The position numbers and the translations under genes are program-made. The notes beneath the pieces are model-generated. The model was not told the origin of the DNA and did no database searches. It worked only from the letters and a program-made list of their open reading frames with translations. From Arthrobacter ruber (lineage in GTDB: Bacteria > Actinomycetota > Actinomycetes > Actinomycetales > Micrococcaceae), in contig NZ_PPTH01000009.1 of the NCBI RefSeq assembly GCF_002954225.1, forward strand, positions 1-64,000: a DNA stretch of 64,000 nt. Reading direction: 5' to 3'. This document shows positions 54,057 to 64,000 of the stretch, piece by piece; position 1 is the first letter of the stretch; each line of letters begins with the position of its first letter.

Positions 54057-54526
54057 GCGTCGAGATCAACAACGAGTCCGGCTACGACGTCGACGCGGAG
54101 TCGCTCGTCCGCCTGGCCAACTTCCTGTTCGAGTCGATGTTCGTGCACCCCGAGGCCGAGCTGTCCATCATCCTGGTGGACACCGCGGCGATGGAGAAGC
54201 TGCACGTCGAGTGGATGGACGAGCCGGGCCCCACGGACGTGCTCTCCTTCCCCATGGACGAGCTGCGCCCGGGGACGCCGGGCCGGGTCACGCCCGCCGG
54301 GCTCCTCGGCGACATCGTGCTCTGCCCCGAGGTCGCGGCGTCCCAGGGGGCGGCGGCAGGTCACAGCACCGACGACGAACTCCTGCTCCTGACGACCCAC
54401 GGCGTGCTCCACCTGCTCGGCTACGACCACGCGGAGCCCGACGAGGAGAAGGAGATGTTCGGCCTGCAGCGCCAGCTGCTCTCCGCCTTCCTCGGCGGCA
54501 CCGCCCCCCAGGAGACACGCGCTTGA
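54053..54526 (+). CDS. ybeY: endoribonuclease YbeY
   Basis: Zinc-dependent single-strand RNase needed for 16S rRNA 3' maturation and ribosome quality control. The 157 residues show the metal motif [11 protein letters not shown] (about 116-126), with [11 protein letters not shown] before it. The ATG overlaps the phoH stop by 4 bp (ATGA), and the stop overlaps the next gene's TTG. Confidence 0.95.
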   Translation: MSVEINNESGYDVDAESLVRLANFLFESMFVHPEAELSIILVDTAAMEKLHVEWMDEPGPTDVLSFPMDELRPGTPGRVTPAGLLGDIVLCPEVAASQGAAAGHSTDDELLLLTTHGVLHLLGYDHAEPDEEKEMFGLQRQLLSAFLGGTAPQETRA

Positions 54527-55833
54527 CCATCTGGCTCCTGGCGCTCATGGGTCTGCTCTTCGCCCTCACCGCCGCCCTCGTCACCGCCGCCGAAGCGGCC
54601 TTCAGCTACCTGCCGCGGCAGGAGGGCGAGGCGCTCGTGCAGGAGTCGCGCACCTCGTCGCTGCGACGCATCCTGGACGCGCCGGTCGCCCACATGCATG
54701 CCCTGCGCTTCTGGCGGGTGTGGTTCGAGATGGCAGGCGCCGTCGCCGTCGCCATCCTCTTCCAGGACCTGCTGGACAACATCTGGCTCGCGGGGCTGCT
54801 CGCGACGGTCGTGATGGCAGGCATCGGCTTCGTGCTCGTGGGCGTCTCGCCCCGCCAGCTCGGGCGGCTGCACGCCCCCGCCGTCGTGCGGGCCACAGCG
54901 GGACTCGTGGCGTTCCTGTGCGCGGTGCTCGGTCCGATCCCGCGCCTGCTGGTGCGGATCGGCAGCTCCATCACGCCGGGCGCGAGCCGGGACGAGGCCG
55001 CCTTCTTCACGCAGGAGGAGTTCCGCGAGCTCGTCTCCCGCGCCTCCGACGCCGAGATGATCGAGGACAACGAGGCGGAACTGATCCACTCGGTCTTCGA
55101 GCTCGGCGACACGAAGGTCCGCTCGGTGATGGTCCCGCGCACCGACATGGTGACGATCGACTCCGGGTCGACGCTGAACCAGGCGATGTCGCTGTTCCTG
55201 CGCTCGGGCTACTCGAGGATCCCCGTGATCGGCGAGAGCTCCGACGACATCCGGGGCCTGCTGTACCTGAAGGACGTCGTCGCGAACCTCCACGGACGGG
55301 CGCCGTCCAACCTCTCGCGACCAGTGGACTCCGAGTGCCGTCCGGCGCGCTACGTGCCCGAGTCCAAGCCGGTCGGTGACCTGCTGCAGGAGCTGCAGCG
55401 CGAGTCCACGCACGTGGCCATCGTCATCGACGAGTACGGCGGCACCGCCGGGCTCGTCACGCTCGAGGACCTCATCGAGGAGATCGTGGGCGAGATCGTC
55501 GACGAGTACGACTCCGAGGTCCCCGAGCAGGAACGGCTCGACGACGGCGAGTACAGGGTCAGCGCCCGCATGGGCATCGACGACCTCGGCGAGCTGTTCG
55601 GCCTGGACCTCGACGACGAGGAGGTTGACACGGTCGGCGGGCTGCTGGCCAAAGCACTCGGAAGGGTGCCGATCGTCGGTTCGGAGGTCACAATTGACGG
55701 TATCGGCCTGCGGGCCGAACGCGTGGAGGGCCGACGCAACAGGGTCTCCCACGTCATCGCCTCCCGCCGACCCCCCGAGCACATCGAGCAGGACGAACGA
55801 GAGACGGTAGAGGCCGACAATGACCGACGCTAA
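54523..55833 (+). CDS. hemolysin C / CorC-like CNNM-CBS transporter protein
   Basis: 436-residue membrane protein. The N-terminal CNNM (DUF21) domain has three to four helices (1-150). A pair of CBS domains (about 195-310) has [15 protein letters not shown] and [20 protein letters not shown], and a C-terminal CorC/HlyC domain follows ([16 protein letters not shown]). Family members are linked to magnesium or cobalt efflux. The TTG start overlaps the ybeY stop and has AGGAGA upstream. The end overlaps era by 14 bp. Confidence 0.9.
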   Translation: MTIWLLALMGLLFALTAALVTAAEAAFSYLPRQEGEALVQESRTSSLRRILDAPVAHMHALRFWRVWFEMAGAVAVAILFQDLLDNIWLAGLLATVVMAGIGFVLVGVSPRQLGRLHAPAVVRATAGLVAFLCAVLGPIPRLLVRIGSSITPGASRDEAAFFTQEEFRELVSRASDAEMIEDNEAELIHSVFELGDTKVRSVMVPRTDMVTIDSGSTLNQAMSLFLRSGYSRIPVIGESSDDIRGLLYLKDVVANLHGRAPSNLSRPVDSECRPARYVPESKPVGDLLQELQRESTHVAIVIDEYGGTAGLVTLEDLIEEIVGEIVDEYDSEVPEQERLDDGEYRVSARMGIDDLGELFGLDLDDEEVDTVGGLLAKALGRVPIVGSEVTIDGIGLRAERVEGRRNRVSHVIASRRPPEHIEQDERETVEADNDRR

Positions 55834-56749
55834 GCACAGGGCCGGATTCGTCTCCCTCGTGGGCCGGCCGAACGCAGGCAAGTCCACGCTGACCAATGCA
55901 CTGGTGGGGCAGAAGGTCGCCATCACCTCGGCGAAGCCGCAGACCACCCGGCACACCATCCGCGGCATCGTGAACCGCGAGGACTCCCAGATCGTCCTCG
56001 TGGACACCCCGGGCCTGCACCGGCCGCGGACGCTGCTCGGGCAACGCCTCAACGACCTCGTCGCCGACACGCTGGCGGAGGTCGACGCCGTCGGTTTCTG
56101 CCTGCCCGCCAACGAGAAGATCGGCCCCGGCGACCGCTTCATCGCCGAGCAGCTCGCCAGGCTGCAGCGCAAGCCGCTGATCGCCGTGGTCACCAAGACG
56201 GACCTCGTGGACCGGCAGGCCCTGACCGAACAGCTCCTCGCCGTCGCCAGGCTGGGCACCGACGTCGCGGGCGCCGACGGCTGGGCCGACATCGTGCCCG
56301 TCTCGGCCGCCGACGGCTTCCAGGTGGACACCGTCGCCGAGGTGTTCAGCAGGCACATGCCGGAATCGCCCGTGCTCTACCCCGACGGTGAACTGACGGA
56401 CGAGCCGGAGGCCGTGATGGTGGCCGAGCTCGTCCGGGAGGCGGCCCTGGAGGGAGTGCGCGACGAACTGCCGCACTCGCTCGCCGTCGTCGTCGAGGAG
56501 ATGATCCCGCGCGAGGGTCGCAGCGAGGACAACCCGATGCTGGACGTCCACGTGAACCTGTACGTGGAGCGGCCGTCGCAGAAGGCGATCATCATCGGCA
56601 AGGGAGGCGCACGGCTCCGGGAGGTCGGGACGAATGCACGCCGCGGGATCGAGGCGCTCCTGGGCACGCGGATCTATCTCGACCTGCACGTCAAGGTGGC
56701 CAAGGACTGGCAGCGCGACCCCAAGCAGCTGGTGAAACTGGGCTTCTAG
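55820..56749 (+). CDS. era: GTPase Era
   Basis: Ras-like GTPase that binds the 3' end of 16S rRNA during 30S assembly. The 309 residues have G1 GRPNAGKST, G3 DTPGLH and G4 TKTD, and a C-terminal KH domain with IIIGKGGARLREVG. The last gene of the phoH-ybeY-CBS-era operon, which functionally belongs with ribosome maturation. ATG start lies inside the preceding coding sequence. Confidence 0.95.
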   Translation: MTDAKHRAGFVSLVGRPNAGKSTLTNALVGQKVAITSAKPQTTRHTIRGIVNREDSQIVLVDTPGLHRPRTLLGQRLNDLVADTLAEVDAVGFCLPANEKIGPGDRFIAEQLARLQRKPLIAVVTKTDLVDRQALTEQLLAVARLGTDVAGADGWADIVPVSAADGFQVDTVAEVFSRHMPESPVLYPDGELTDEPEAVMVAELVREAALEGVRDELPHSLAVVVEEMIPREGRSEDNPMLDVHVNLYVERPSQKAIIIGKGGARLREVGTNARRGIEALLGTRIYLDLHVKVAKDWQRDPKQLVKLGF

Positions 56750-56776
56750 CTGACGGGAGTTCCCGGGTCCGCCCGT

Positions 56777-56782
56777 TATGAT
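56777..56782 (+). promoter_or_regulatory. -10 box for the LCP gene
   Basis: TATGAT, close to the consensus, 27 bp after era. Transcription would begin near 56789 and give a leader of about 138 nt. The leader contains GC-rich inverted repeats (for example CGGCAG and CTGCCG around 56795-56816) and ends in a clear AAGGAG ribosome site. Confidence 0.55.
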
Positions 56783-56926
56783 GCGGGAACGGGCCGGCAG
56801 TCCTCGCCGGCTGCCGTCGTCCATCCCTGCGCCGCCGCCGGTCACCGGTGGTGGCGCGGCCGTGCCGCTCCCGGTCGGCACGCCTGCGGTCCCCGACCAC
56901 GACCATCCACCCGAAGGAGCCCGGGC

Positions 56927-58474
56927 ATGACCCGCCGATCGTCCTCCGAGGGCGCACACAGCGCCAGCGACATCCCCGGGGCGGCTCCTGCAGGAGCGCC
57001 CGGCGCCACGGACCCCGTGGGACGCCACCTCGGCCGTCGCGGGAGGCACCGCGCCCTGAAGCTGACGGCCATCCTGATGGCCACGGTCCTCGTGGCCGCG
57101 GTCGCCTTCGTCGCCGTACAGGTCATCCGCCTGCAGTCCAATGTGCTGACGATGCCGCTGAACCTCGCCGAGAACCAGGAGTCGGCGCTGCCGGTCGACT
57201 CGAGCACGGACCCGCTGCAGATCCTCATCCTCGGCTCGGACACCCGGACGGGCAACAGCGGGGAGTTCTTCGGGGACGAGAGCGACTCCTCCGGTGAGGG
57301 GAACTCCGACGTCATGATGCTGATGACGCTCTCCGCCGACCGCGAGGACGTCACCGTGGTCTCCTTCCCCCGCGACCTGCTGGTGCCCCTGCCCAGCTGC
57401 GTGAATCCCGAGACGGGCGAGCCGTCCGACGCGATGGACCTCGGCCAGCTCAACGGAGCGCTCAAGGAAGGCGGGCCGGGCTGCACCGTCGCGGCGATCA
57501 ACAATCTCACCGGGCTGTCCATCGATCACTTCATGATGGCCGGGTTCAACGCCGTGAAGGAACTGTCCACCACCGTCGGCGGCGTGGAGGTCTGTGTCCG
57601 GGACCCCGTCGAGGACGAGTACTCCGGACTGTCCCTGCCCGCCGGCACCAGCGAGGTCGAGGGGGACCAGGCACTGGCCTTTCTGCGCACGCGCCACAGC
57701 TTCGGTGACGGCGGCGACACCGGACGCATCGCGGCCCAGCAGTCGTTCATGGCGTCGCTGGCACGCAAGGTGCTCGCCGAGGGAACGCTGACGAACCTGC
57801 CCAAGCTCTACTCGATCGCCGACGTCATCACGCGCAACCTGACGGTGGACGAGGGCCTCTCACAGCCCACCGAGCTGCTCAAGATCGCCGACCGGATGAA
57901 GAACGTGGACCTCGGCAACATCGCCTTCGTGACCGTGCCCACCGAGCCCTGGGTCGAGGACCCGAACCGGCTGGTGCTCGACGAGGAGGCGGCCGCCCCG
58001 CTGTTCGACGCCCTGCGGGACGATCGCGGGCTCACCGAGCAGGACCCCGACGCCACCGCCCCGGCGGACTCTCCGTCCCCGACAGCCCCCGCCACGCCCG
58101 AGGCCCCCGCGGTGGACCCCGCCGCGGTGCCGGTCCTGGTGGTCAACGCGACGACGAAGGCATCGCGCGCCACGGAGCTGCAGCGGTTGCTCCTCGCGGC
58201 GGGCTACGAGCAGGCGACGACGTTCCAGGCCGCGCCGGCGGATACCACGCTGGTCGTCGTGGGTCCGGGCTACGAGGCCGCGGCAGCCGAGCTCGCCGCG
58301 CGTTTCGGGGTTGCGGAGGCGCAGGTCGTGTCCGATCCGTCCCTGGTGGGCGTGCAGCTGCAGGTGGGCGCCGACCTCGCCACCGGGACCAGGATCGTTG
58401 CGCCCCCGCTGGGCAGCGACCTGCAGGGCCAGACGGCCGAGCAGGTCACCTGCCAGGCCTCCTCGGGCCTGTAG
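56927..58474 (+). CDS. LytR-CpsA-Psr family cell wall ligase
   Basis: 515 residues. A basic cytosolic N-terminus of about 44 residues and one transmembrane helix (about 45-66) place the rest outside. The LCP domain (about 95-330) shows the expected ILGSDTRTGN, DVMMLMTLS, VVSFPRDLLVP, and FLRTRHSFGDGGDTGRIAAQQ with the catalytic Arg residues. It attaches wall polymers to peptidoglycan in homologues. A Pro/Ala linker and a LytR_C domain (about 395-480, VLVVNATTKASRATELQRLL) end it. ATG at 56927 with AAGGAG. Confidence 0.92.
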   Translation: MTRRSSSEGAHSASDIPGAAPAGAPGATDPVGRHLGRRGRHRALKLTAILMATVLVAAVAFVAVQVIRLQSNVLTMPLNLAENQESALPVDSSTDPLQILILGSDTRTGNSGEFFGDESDSSGEGNSDVMMLMTLSADREDVTVVSFPRDLLVPLPSCVNPETGEPSDAMDLGQLNGALKEGGPGCTVAAINNLTGLSIDHFMMAGFNAVKELSTTVGGVEVCVRDPVEDEYSGLSLPAGTSEVEGDQALAFLRTRHSFGDGGDTGRIAAQQSFMASLARKVLAEGTLTNLPKLYSIADVITRNLTVDEGLSQPTELLKIADRMKNVDLGNIAFVTVPTEPWVEDPNRLVLDEEAAAPLFDALRDDRGLTEQDPDATAPADSPSPTAPATPEAPAVDPAAVPVLVVNATTKASRATELQRLLLAAGYEQATTFQAAPADTTLVVVGPGYEAAAAELAARFGVAEAQVVSDPSLVGVQLQVGADLATGTRIVAPPLGSDLQGQTAEQVTCQASSGL

Positions 58475-58506
58475 GAACACGGCCGGCCCGGGAGCGGTCC
58501 GGTACG

Positions 58507-58532
58507 GGGCGGGCCCCGCGCAGGGCCCGCCC
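58507..58532. terminator. terminator hairpin between convergent LCP and M13 genes
   Basis: A perfect 10-bp stem (58507-58516 with 58523-58532), CGCGCA loop, between the LCP stop and the M13 peptidase stop. Confidence 0.6.
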
Positions 58533-58539
58533 GGGGGTC

Positions 58540-60498
58540 CTACCAGATCCTGACGCGGTCCTCCGGGTCCAGCCACAGCCGGTCCTCGGCGCCGACAGCG
58601 AACGCCGCGTGGAACTCGTCGAGGTTCCTCACCACCTGGTTGCAGCGGAACTCGTTGGGGGAGTGCGGATCGACGGTCAGGCGCCGTCGAGCCTCCTCGG
58701 GGCGGATCTTCTGCTGCCAGCACGTGGCCCAGGACAGGAAGAACCGCTGCTCGCCCGTCAGTCCGTCCACCACGGGAGGCTCCTGACCGCCGAGGCTCAG
58801 CAGGTAGGCGCGGTAGCTGATGCCGAGGCCGCCGAGGTCGCCGATGTTCTCGCCGAGGGTCAGCTCGCCGTTGACGGCCTGCCCGGGGACCTCGGAGGGC
58901 TCGAGCGCGGCGTACTGGGCCACGAGCCGCCCGGTGAGGGCGTCGAAGGACGTCCTGTCCTCCTCGCTCCACCAGTTGGCGAGCCGGCCGGTGCCGTCGA
59001 ACTGGGAGCCCTTGTCGTCGAAGCCGTGACCGATCTCGTGCCCGATCACCGCGCCGATGGCGCCGTAGTTGACGGCGTCGTCGGCCTCGATGTCGAAGAA
59101 GGGCGGCTGGAGGATCGCGGCCGGGAAGACGATCTCGTTCATGGTCGGCATGTAGTACGCGTTGACGGTCTGCGGCGTCATGAGCCACAGGCCGCGGTCG
59201 ATCGGCTGCCCGAGCTTGTCGAGCTGCCGGCGGTGCTCGAACTCGGCGGCCCGCAGGACGTTGCCGTAGAGGTCCGAGGGCCGCACCTCGAGCGGCCCGT
59301 AGTCGATCCACTGCTCCGGGTAGCCGATCTTCGTGGTGAACAGGGCGAGCTTCTCGAGTGCCCGCGCTCGCGTCTCGTCGGTCATCCAGGTCAGCGCCGT
59401 GATGCTCGACTCGTAGGCCGCGATCAGATTGCCGACCAGTTCGAGCATCGCGGCCTTGTGGGTCGCCGGGAAGTGCCGCTCCACGTAGCGCCGGCCGATC
59501 GCCTCACCCATGGCCCCCTCGACCAGCGCGACGCCGCGCTTCCACCGGTCCTTCAGCCGGGGCGTGCCGGCGAGGTGCGTGCCGTAGAAGGCGAAGGCGG
59601 CATCCACGAAGCGCTCGTCGAGGTAGTCCGAGGCGTGCAGCAGCACCCGGCTCACCAGCCACTCGCGCCAGGTGCCGAGGTCCTCCTCGCGCAGCGCGGC
59701 GTCCAGCCCCTGCATGAACGCAGGCTGGTTGACCACGACTTCCGCCGCCTGGTGCGGCGCGTCCGACACGATCCGCAGCCACGGCACGAGGTGGGTGGAG
59801 AGGCCGGCGACGCCGTCGTGCTGGACCAGGTTGTAGGTCTTCTGGGGGTCCCTGCGCTCCACGCTGCCCATCGACGACGCCGCCAGACGGGTCTCGAGCG
59901 CGAGCACGCGGGCCGCCGCGCCCGCCGGGTCACCGGTGCCGACGAGCCCGAAGAGGGTCGCGAGCAGCTCTGCGTACTTCCCGCGGGTCTCCTCGAACCC
60001 CTCCTCCCGGTAGTACGACTCGTCGGGCAGCCCGAGACCGGACTGGTAGAGGTGCAGCAGGTAGCGCTCGGGATTGCCGGCGTCGTTGCTGACGTACGGG
60101 GCGGCGATACCCTGCACGCCGGACCGCGTGAGGCCGGCGCTGAGCTCCACCAGTTCCCCGATGGTCGCCACCGCTGCGATGCGCTCGAGCAACGGCAGGA
60201 TCGGGGCGGCGCCCTCGTCCTCAATGCGGTGCGCGTCCATGAAGTCCGCGTAGAGGGTGCCGAGCTTGGCGTCGATACCGTCCGCCGCACCGCCCTCTGC
60301 CTGCCGGGCGGCGTCCTCGATGATGGCGCGGACGGCCAGCTCCGAGGCGTCCCGCAGCGCGGTGAAGGACCCCGCGAGCGGCCGGTCCTCGGGGATCACG
60401 GCGGTCCTCAGCCACTCCCCGTTGGCGTGCCGGAAGAGGTCGTCCTGGGGGCGGACCGTCCCGTCGAGACGGGCCGGATCGAAGGTGCTGATCGTCAT
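58540..60498 (-). CDS. M13 family metallopeptidase (neprilysin-like)
   Basis: 652-residue zinc peptidase. No signal peptide, so it is probably cytosolic like other actinobacterial M13 members. The zinc motif HEIGH is at about 486-490 and is followed by GFDDKGSQFDGTG. ENIGDLGG provides the third ligand, and NAYYMPTMNEIVFPAAILQPPFF is the substrate-binding stretch. The C-terminus ends RLWLDPEDRVRIW, where homologues end in W as well. The ATG has a GGAAACGGAAG site upstream. Confidence 0.93.
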   Translation of the reverse strand: MTISTFDPARLDGTVRPQDDLFRHANGEWLRTAVIPEDRPLAGSFTALRDASELAVRAIIEDAARQAEGGAADGIDAKLGTLYADFMDAHRIEDEGAAPILPLLERIAAVATIGELVELSAGLTRSGVQGIAAPYVSNDAGNPERYLLHLYQSGLGLPDESYYREEGFEETRGKYAELLATLFGLVGTGDPAGAAARVLALETRLAASSMGSVERRDPQKTYNLVQHDGVAGLSTHLVPWLRIVSDAPHQAAEVVVNQPAFMQGLDAALREEDLGTWREWLVSRVLLHASDYLDERFVDAAFAFYGTHLAGTPRLKDRWKRGVALVEGAMGEAIGRRYVERHFPATHKAAMLELVGNLIAAYESSITALTWMTDETRARALEKLALFTTKIGYPEQWIDYGPLEVRPSDLYGNVLRAAEFEHRRQLDKLGQPIDRGLWLMTPQTVNAYYMPTMNEIVFPAAILQPPFFDIEADDAVNYGAIGAVIGHEIGHGFDDKGSQFDGTGRLANWWSEEDRTSFDALTGRLVAQYAALEPSEVPGQAVNGELTLGENIGDLGGLGISYRAYLLSLGGQEPPVVDGLTGEQRFFLSWATCWQQKIRPEEARRRLTVDPHSPNEFRCNQVVRNLDEFHAAFAVGAEDRLWLDPEDRVRIW

Positions 60499-60577
60499 TG
60501 TCGCTTCCGTTTCCTCGTGGTGCGGAACCTGTACGTCCCGGGGCGGATAACCCCGGAAGCCATCCTATGTGCCGTGC

Positions 60578-60583
60578 TATCGT
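60578..60583 (+). promoter_or_regulatory. -10 box of the leuA leader (leaderless)
   Basis: TATCGT, 6 nt (GACAAC), then the GTG of the leader peptide. Same layout as the leuS leader. Confidence 0.55.
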
Positions 60584-60589
60584 GACAAC

Positions 60590-60637
60590 GTGCGCGCACA
60601 GCTGACCCTTCTTCGGTGCCGCGGCGAGGCCATCTAG
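60590..60637 (+). CDS. leucine-containing leader peptide of leuA
   Basis: Fifteen codons from a GTG: (M)RAQLTLLRCRGEAI-stop, with Leu codons CTG, CTT, CTT at positions 5, 7 and 8. The second half of the frame (60619-60629) forms the 5' arm of a hairpin with 60660-60670. It is 90 nt upstream of the leuA start codon. Leader-peptide control of leuA is known in actinobacteria, and this frame fits it. A -10 box sits 6 nt upstream, so the peptide would be read from the mRNA 5' end. Confidence 0.7.
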   Translation: MRAQLTLLRCRGEAI

Positions 60638-60670
60638 GACCTTAGAGCTACTGGCCACCCCTCGCCGCGG
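60619..60670 (+). promoter_or_regulatory. leuA leader hairpin overlapping the leader peptide
   Basis: Eleven perfect base pairs, 60619-60629 with 60660-60670. GGCCA (60628-60632) can alternatively pair with TGGCC (60652-60656), and a small TCTA/TAGA stem is possible in the loop. No T-run follows, so it is not a plain intrinsic terminator. Ribosome position on the leader peptide would decide which fold forms. Confidence 0.6.
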
Positions 60671-60702
60671 AGTCCGTGTCGCCCGGCCGCCAGCCCCCAT
60701 AG

Positions 60703-62469
<1,767 letters not shown>

Positions 62470-62500
62470 GCTCCGCCGCCCCGCCTGCGACCGCGCCCGC

Positions 62501-62539
62501 CCGCCACCTCCCGCGGGTCGGTCCGGGCGGGGGTGGCGG
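62501..62539 (+). terminator. possible terminator hairpin after leuA
   Basis: CCGCCACC (62501-62508) pairs with GGTGGCGG (62532-62539); an inner CCGCGG is self-complementary. GC-rich, without T-run. Confidence 0.4.
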
Positions 62540-62543
62540 ATGG

Positions 62544-62549
62544 AAGAAT
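62544..62549 (+). promoter_or_regulatory. possible -10 box of recO (leaderless)
   Basis: AAGAAT, 6 nt (GATCCC), then the recO GTG. The same hexamer is the -10 box proposed for glpD. It lacks the leading T of TANNNT. Confidence 0.35.
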
Positions 62550-62555
62550 GATCCC

Positions 62556-63302
62556 GTGCCCTCCTCGTCAGCGTCCCGTACCTACCGCACCGAAGGTGTG
62601 GTGCTGCGCACCTACAAGCTCGGGGAGGCGGACCGCATCATCGTGCTCCTGACGCGTGACCAGGGCCAGGTGCGGGCGGTGGCGAAGGGCGTGCGGCGGA
62701 CCAGCAGCAAGTTCGGTTCGCGCCTGGAGCCCTTCATGTCCGTGGACCTCCTGCTCGCGCACGGGCGCAACCTCGACGTCATCACCCAGGCCCAGACCAA
62801 GGGTGCCTACGGGCACGGTATCGCCTCCGACTACGGGCGCTACACCGCGGCCACGGCCATCGCCGAGACCGCCGAACGCCTGACCGACGTCGGGGAGGCC
62901 GGGGGCGCGCAGTACGCCCTCGTGGCGGGGGCCTTCTCCGCCCTCAGCCGCGACCTCCACCCGTCGGAGCTCATCCTCGACTCGTACCTGCTGCGCGCGC
63001 TCGCGACGGCGGGGTGGGCCCCGAGCTTCACCGACTGCGCGCGGTGCGGAGCAGCCGGACCCCACACCGCGTTCTCGGCGCCGCTCGGCGGAGCGGTGTG
63101 CCCCGCGTGCAGGCCGCCCGGAGCCGCCTCGCCGGCGCCCGCCACCATGGACCTGCTCGGAGCCCTGCTCACGGGCGACTGGATCACCGCCGACGCGTCG
63201 GACGGCAGCGCGCGTCGCGAGGCCGCCGGGCTCGTGGCCGCATTCCTGCAATGGCACCTCGAACGCGGGGTCGCCTCCCTCAAACACGTGGAGCGTGCAT
63301 GA
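62556..63302 (+). CDS. recO: DNA repair protein RecO
   Basis: Recombination mediator that loads RecA with RecR. It has 248 residues. An N-terminal OB fold has [22 protein letters not shown] and [23 protein letters not shown] helical part follows, with a zinc site made of CARCG (about 162) and CPAC (about 183). GTG at 62556 is taken because an earlier start would enter the hairpin. The stop overlaps uppS (ATGA). Confidence 0.93.
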   Translation: MPSSSASRTYRTEGVVLRTYKLGEADRIIVLLTRDQGQVRAVAKGVRRTSSKFGSRLEPFMSVDLLLAHGRNLDVITQAQTKGAYGHGIASDYGRYTAATAIAETAERLTDVGEAGGAQYALVAGAFSALSRDLHPSELILDSYLLRALATAGWAPSFTDCARCGAAGPHTAFSAPLGGAVCPACRPPGAASPAPATMDLLGALLTGDWITADASDGSARREAAGLVAAFLQWHLERGVASLKHVERA

Positions 63303-64000
63303 ACAACCCGTCCCGAACCGTGGCCCCCTGGCCCCACCCGAGCGGCGAGCGGGCTCCGACCATCCCGCGGCAGTTCGTCCCCGCGCACGTCGCGATCGTC
63401 ATGGACGGCAACGGCCGCTGGGCCAACGAGCGGGGACTGCCCCGCACTGAGGGGCACAAGGCCGGCGAGGCGGCACTCCTCGACGTGATGGCGGGTGCGA
63501 TAGAGATCGGCGTGCGGCACGTCTCGGTGTACGCCTTCAGCACGGAGAACTGGAAGCGCTCACCCGAGGAGGTGCGCTTCCTCATGGGCTTCAACAAGGA
63601 CGTGCTGCGGCGCCAGCGCGACCAGCTCGATGCCTGGGGGGTGCGCATCCGCTGGTCGGGGCGCCGGCCGAAACTGTGGCAGTCGGTGATCCGCGAACTG
63701 GAGGAGGCGGAGCGTCACACCGTGGACAACACGACGTGCACGCTGACCATGTGCGTCAACTACGGCGGACGCGCCGAGATCGCCGACGCCGCCCGGGCCA
63801 TCGCCGAGGACGTCGCCGCCGGCACACTGAGGGCGTCGTCGGTGAGTGAGAAGACGGTGCAGCGCTACCTCGACGAACCCGATCTGCCCGACGTCGACCT
63901 CTTCCTCCGCACGTCGGGGGAGCAGAGACTGTCCAACTTCATGCTGTGGCAGTCCGCCTATGCGGAGATGGTCTTCATGAACACCCTGTGGCCCGATGTC
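63299..64000 (+). CDS. uppS: isoprenyl transferase (undecaprenyl diphosphate synthase), 3' truncated by window edge
   Basis: cis-Prenyltransferase that makes the polyprenyl carrier for cell wall synthesis. 234 codons are present before the window ends. The catalytic Asp is at residue 36 in [38 protein letters not shown] and [19 protein letters not shown] follow, all family signatures. The sequence is open to base 64000 and should end shortly after. ATG overlaps the recO stop by 4 bp. Confidence 0.94.
   Translation, partial: MNNPSRTVAPWPHPSGERAPTIPRQFVPAHVAIVMDGNGRWANERGLPRTEGHKAGEAALLDVMAGAIEIGVRHVSVYAFSTENWKRSPEEVRFLMGFNKDVLRRQRDQLDAWGVRIRWSGRRPKLWQSVIRELEEAERHTVDNTTCTLTMCVNYGGRAEIADAARAIAEDVAAGTLRASSVSEKTVQRYLDEPDLPDVDLFLRTSGEQRLSNFMLWQSAYAEMVFMNTLWPDV

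Overview
The window comes from a high-GC actinobacterial chromosome. The actinobacteria-only integration host factor MihF, the DUF3097 protein, the order mihF-gmk-rpoZ-coaBC-metK-priA and the run leuA-recO-uppS all point that way. Protein resemblance suggests the Micrococcaceae (Arthrobacter-like); that family-level placement is inference. No tRNA, rRNA, CRISPR array, prophage or insertion sequence was recognised. Almost all of it is core-genome housekeeping, densely packed with 1-14 bp gene overlaps and many GTG starts. || Layout. 1-4.5 kb: end of a shikimate operon (aroE-aroC-aroK-aroB), then efp-nusB. 4.6-5.9 kb: a divergent PrsW-type membrane protease. 5.9-15.0 kb: a complete de novo UMP operon (pyrR-pyrB-pyrC-PH-like protein-carA-carB-pyrF), with a PyrR-binding hairpin on the pyrR ribosome site. 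15.0-21.2 kb: mihF, gmk, rpoZ, coaBC, metK and a helicase-degenerate priA. 21.4-29.5 kb: the least conserved part, with a manganese catalase, two VOC proteins, a DUF2306 membrane protein with a divergent TetR regulator over twin palindromic operators, an overlapping aldo/keto reductase-hydrolase-glycosyltransferase operon and a SorC-type regulator. 29.6-33.8 kb: glycerol use (glpD-glpF-glpK). 33.9-36.6 kb: leuS behind a leucine-rich leader peptide and terminator hairpin. 36.7-42.6 kb: DegV, ComEA, ComEC and HolA. 42.7-47.0 kb: rpsT, a solitary PemK-like protein, lepA and hemW. 47.0-52.6 kb: DUF4870, DUF3097, CIRCE-hrcA-dnaJ-rsmE and a GerMN-domain protein. 53.0-58.5 kb: phoH-ybeY-corC-like-era, then an LCP ligase. 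58.5-64 kb: an M13 peptidase, leuA behind its own leucine leader peptide, recO and a truncated uppS. || Themes. Several regulatory elements can be read directly: the PyrR hairpin, CIRCE, twin TetR palindromes, a SorC palindrome and two leucine leader peptides (leuS and leuA). Many transcription units show a TANNNT -10 box exactly 6-7 nt before the start codon, which implies leaderless mRNAs. Both leucine leader peptides share this layout, and the pattern helps settle several start codons. The most unusual protein feature is GlpF, in which both NPA pore motifs are changed (NFA and NPN).
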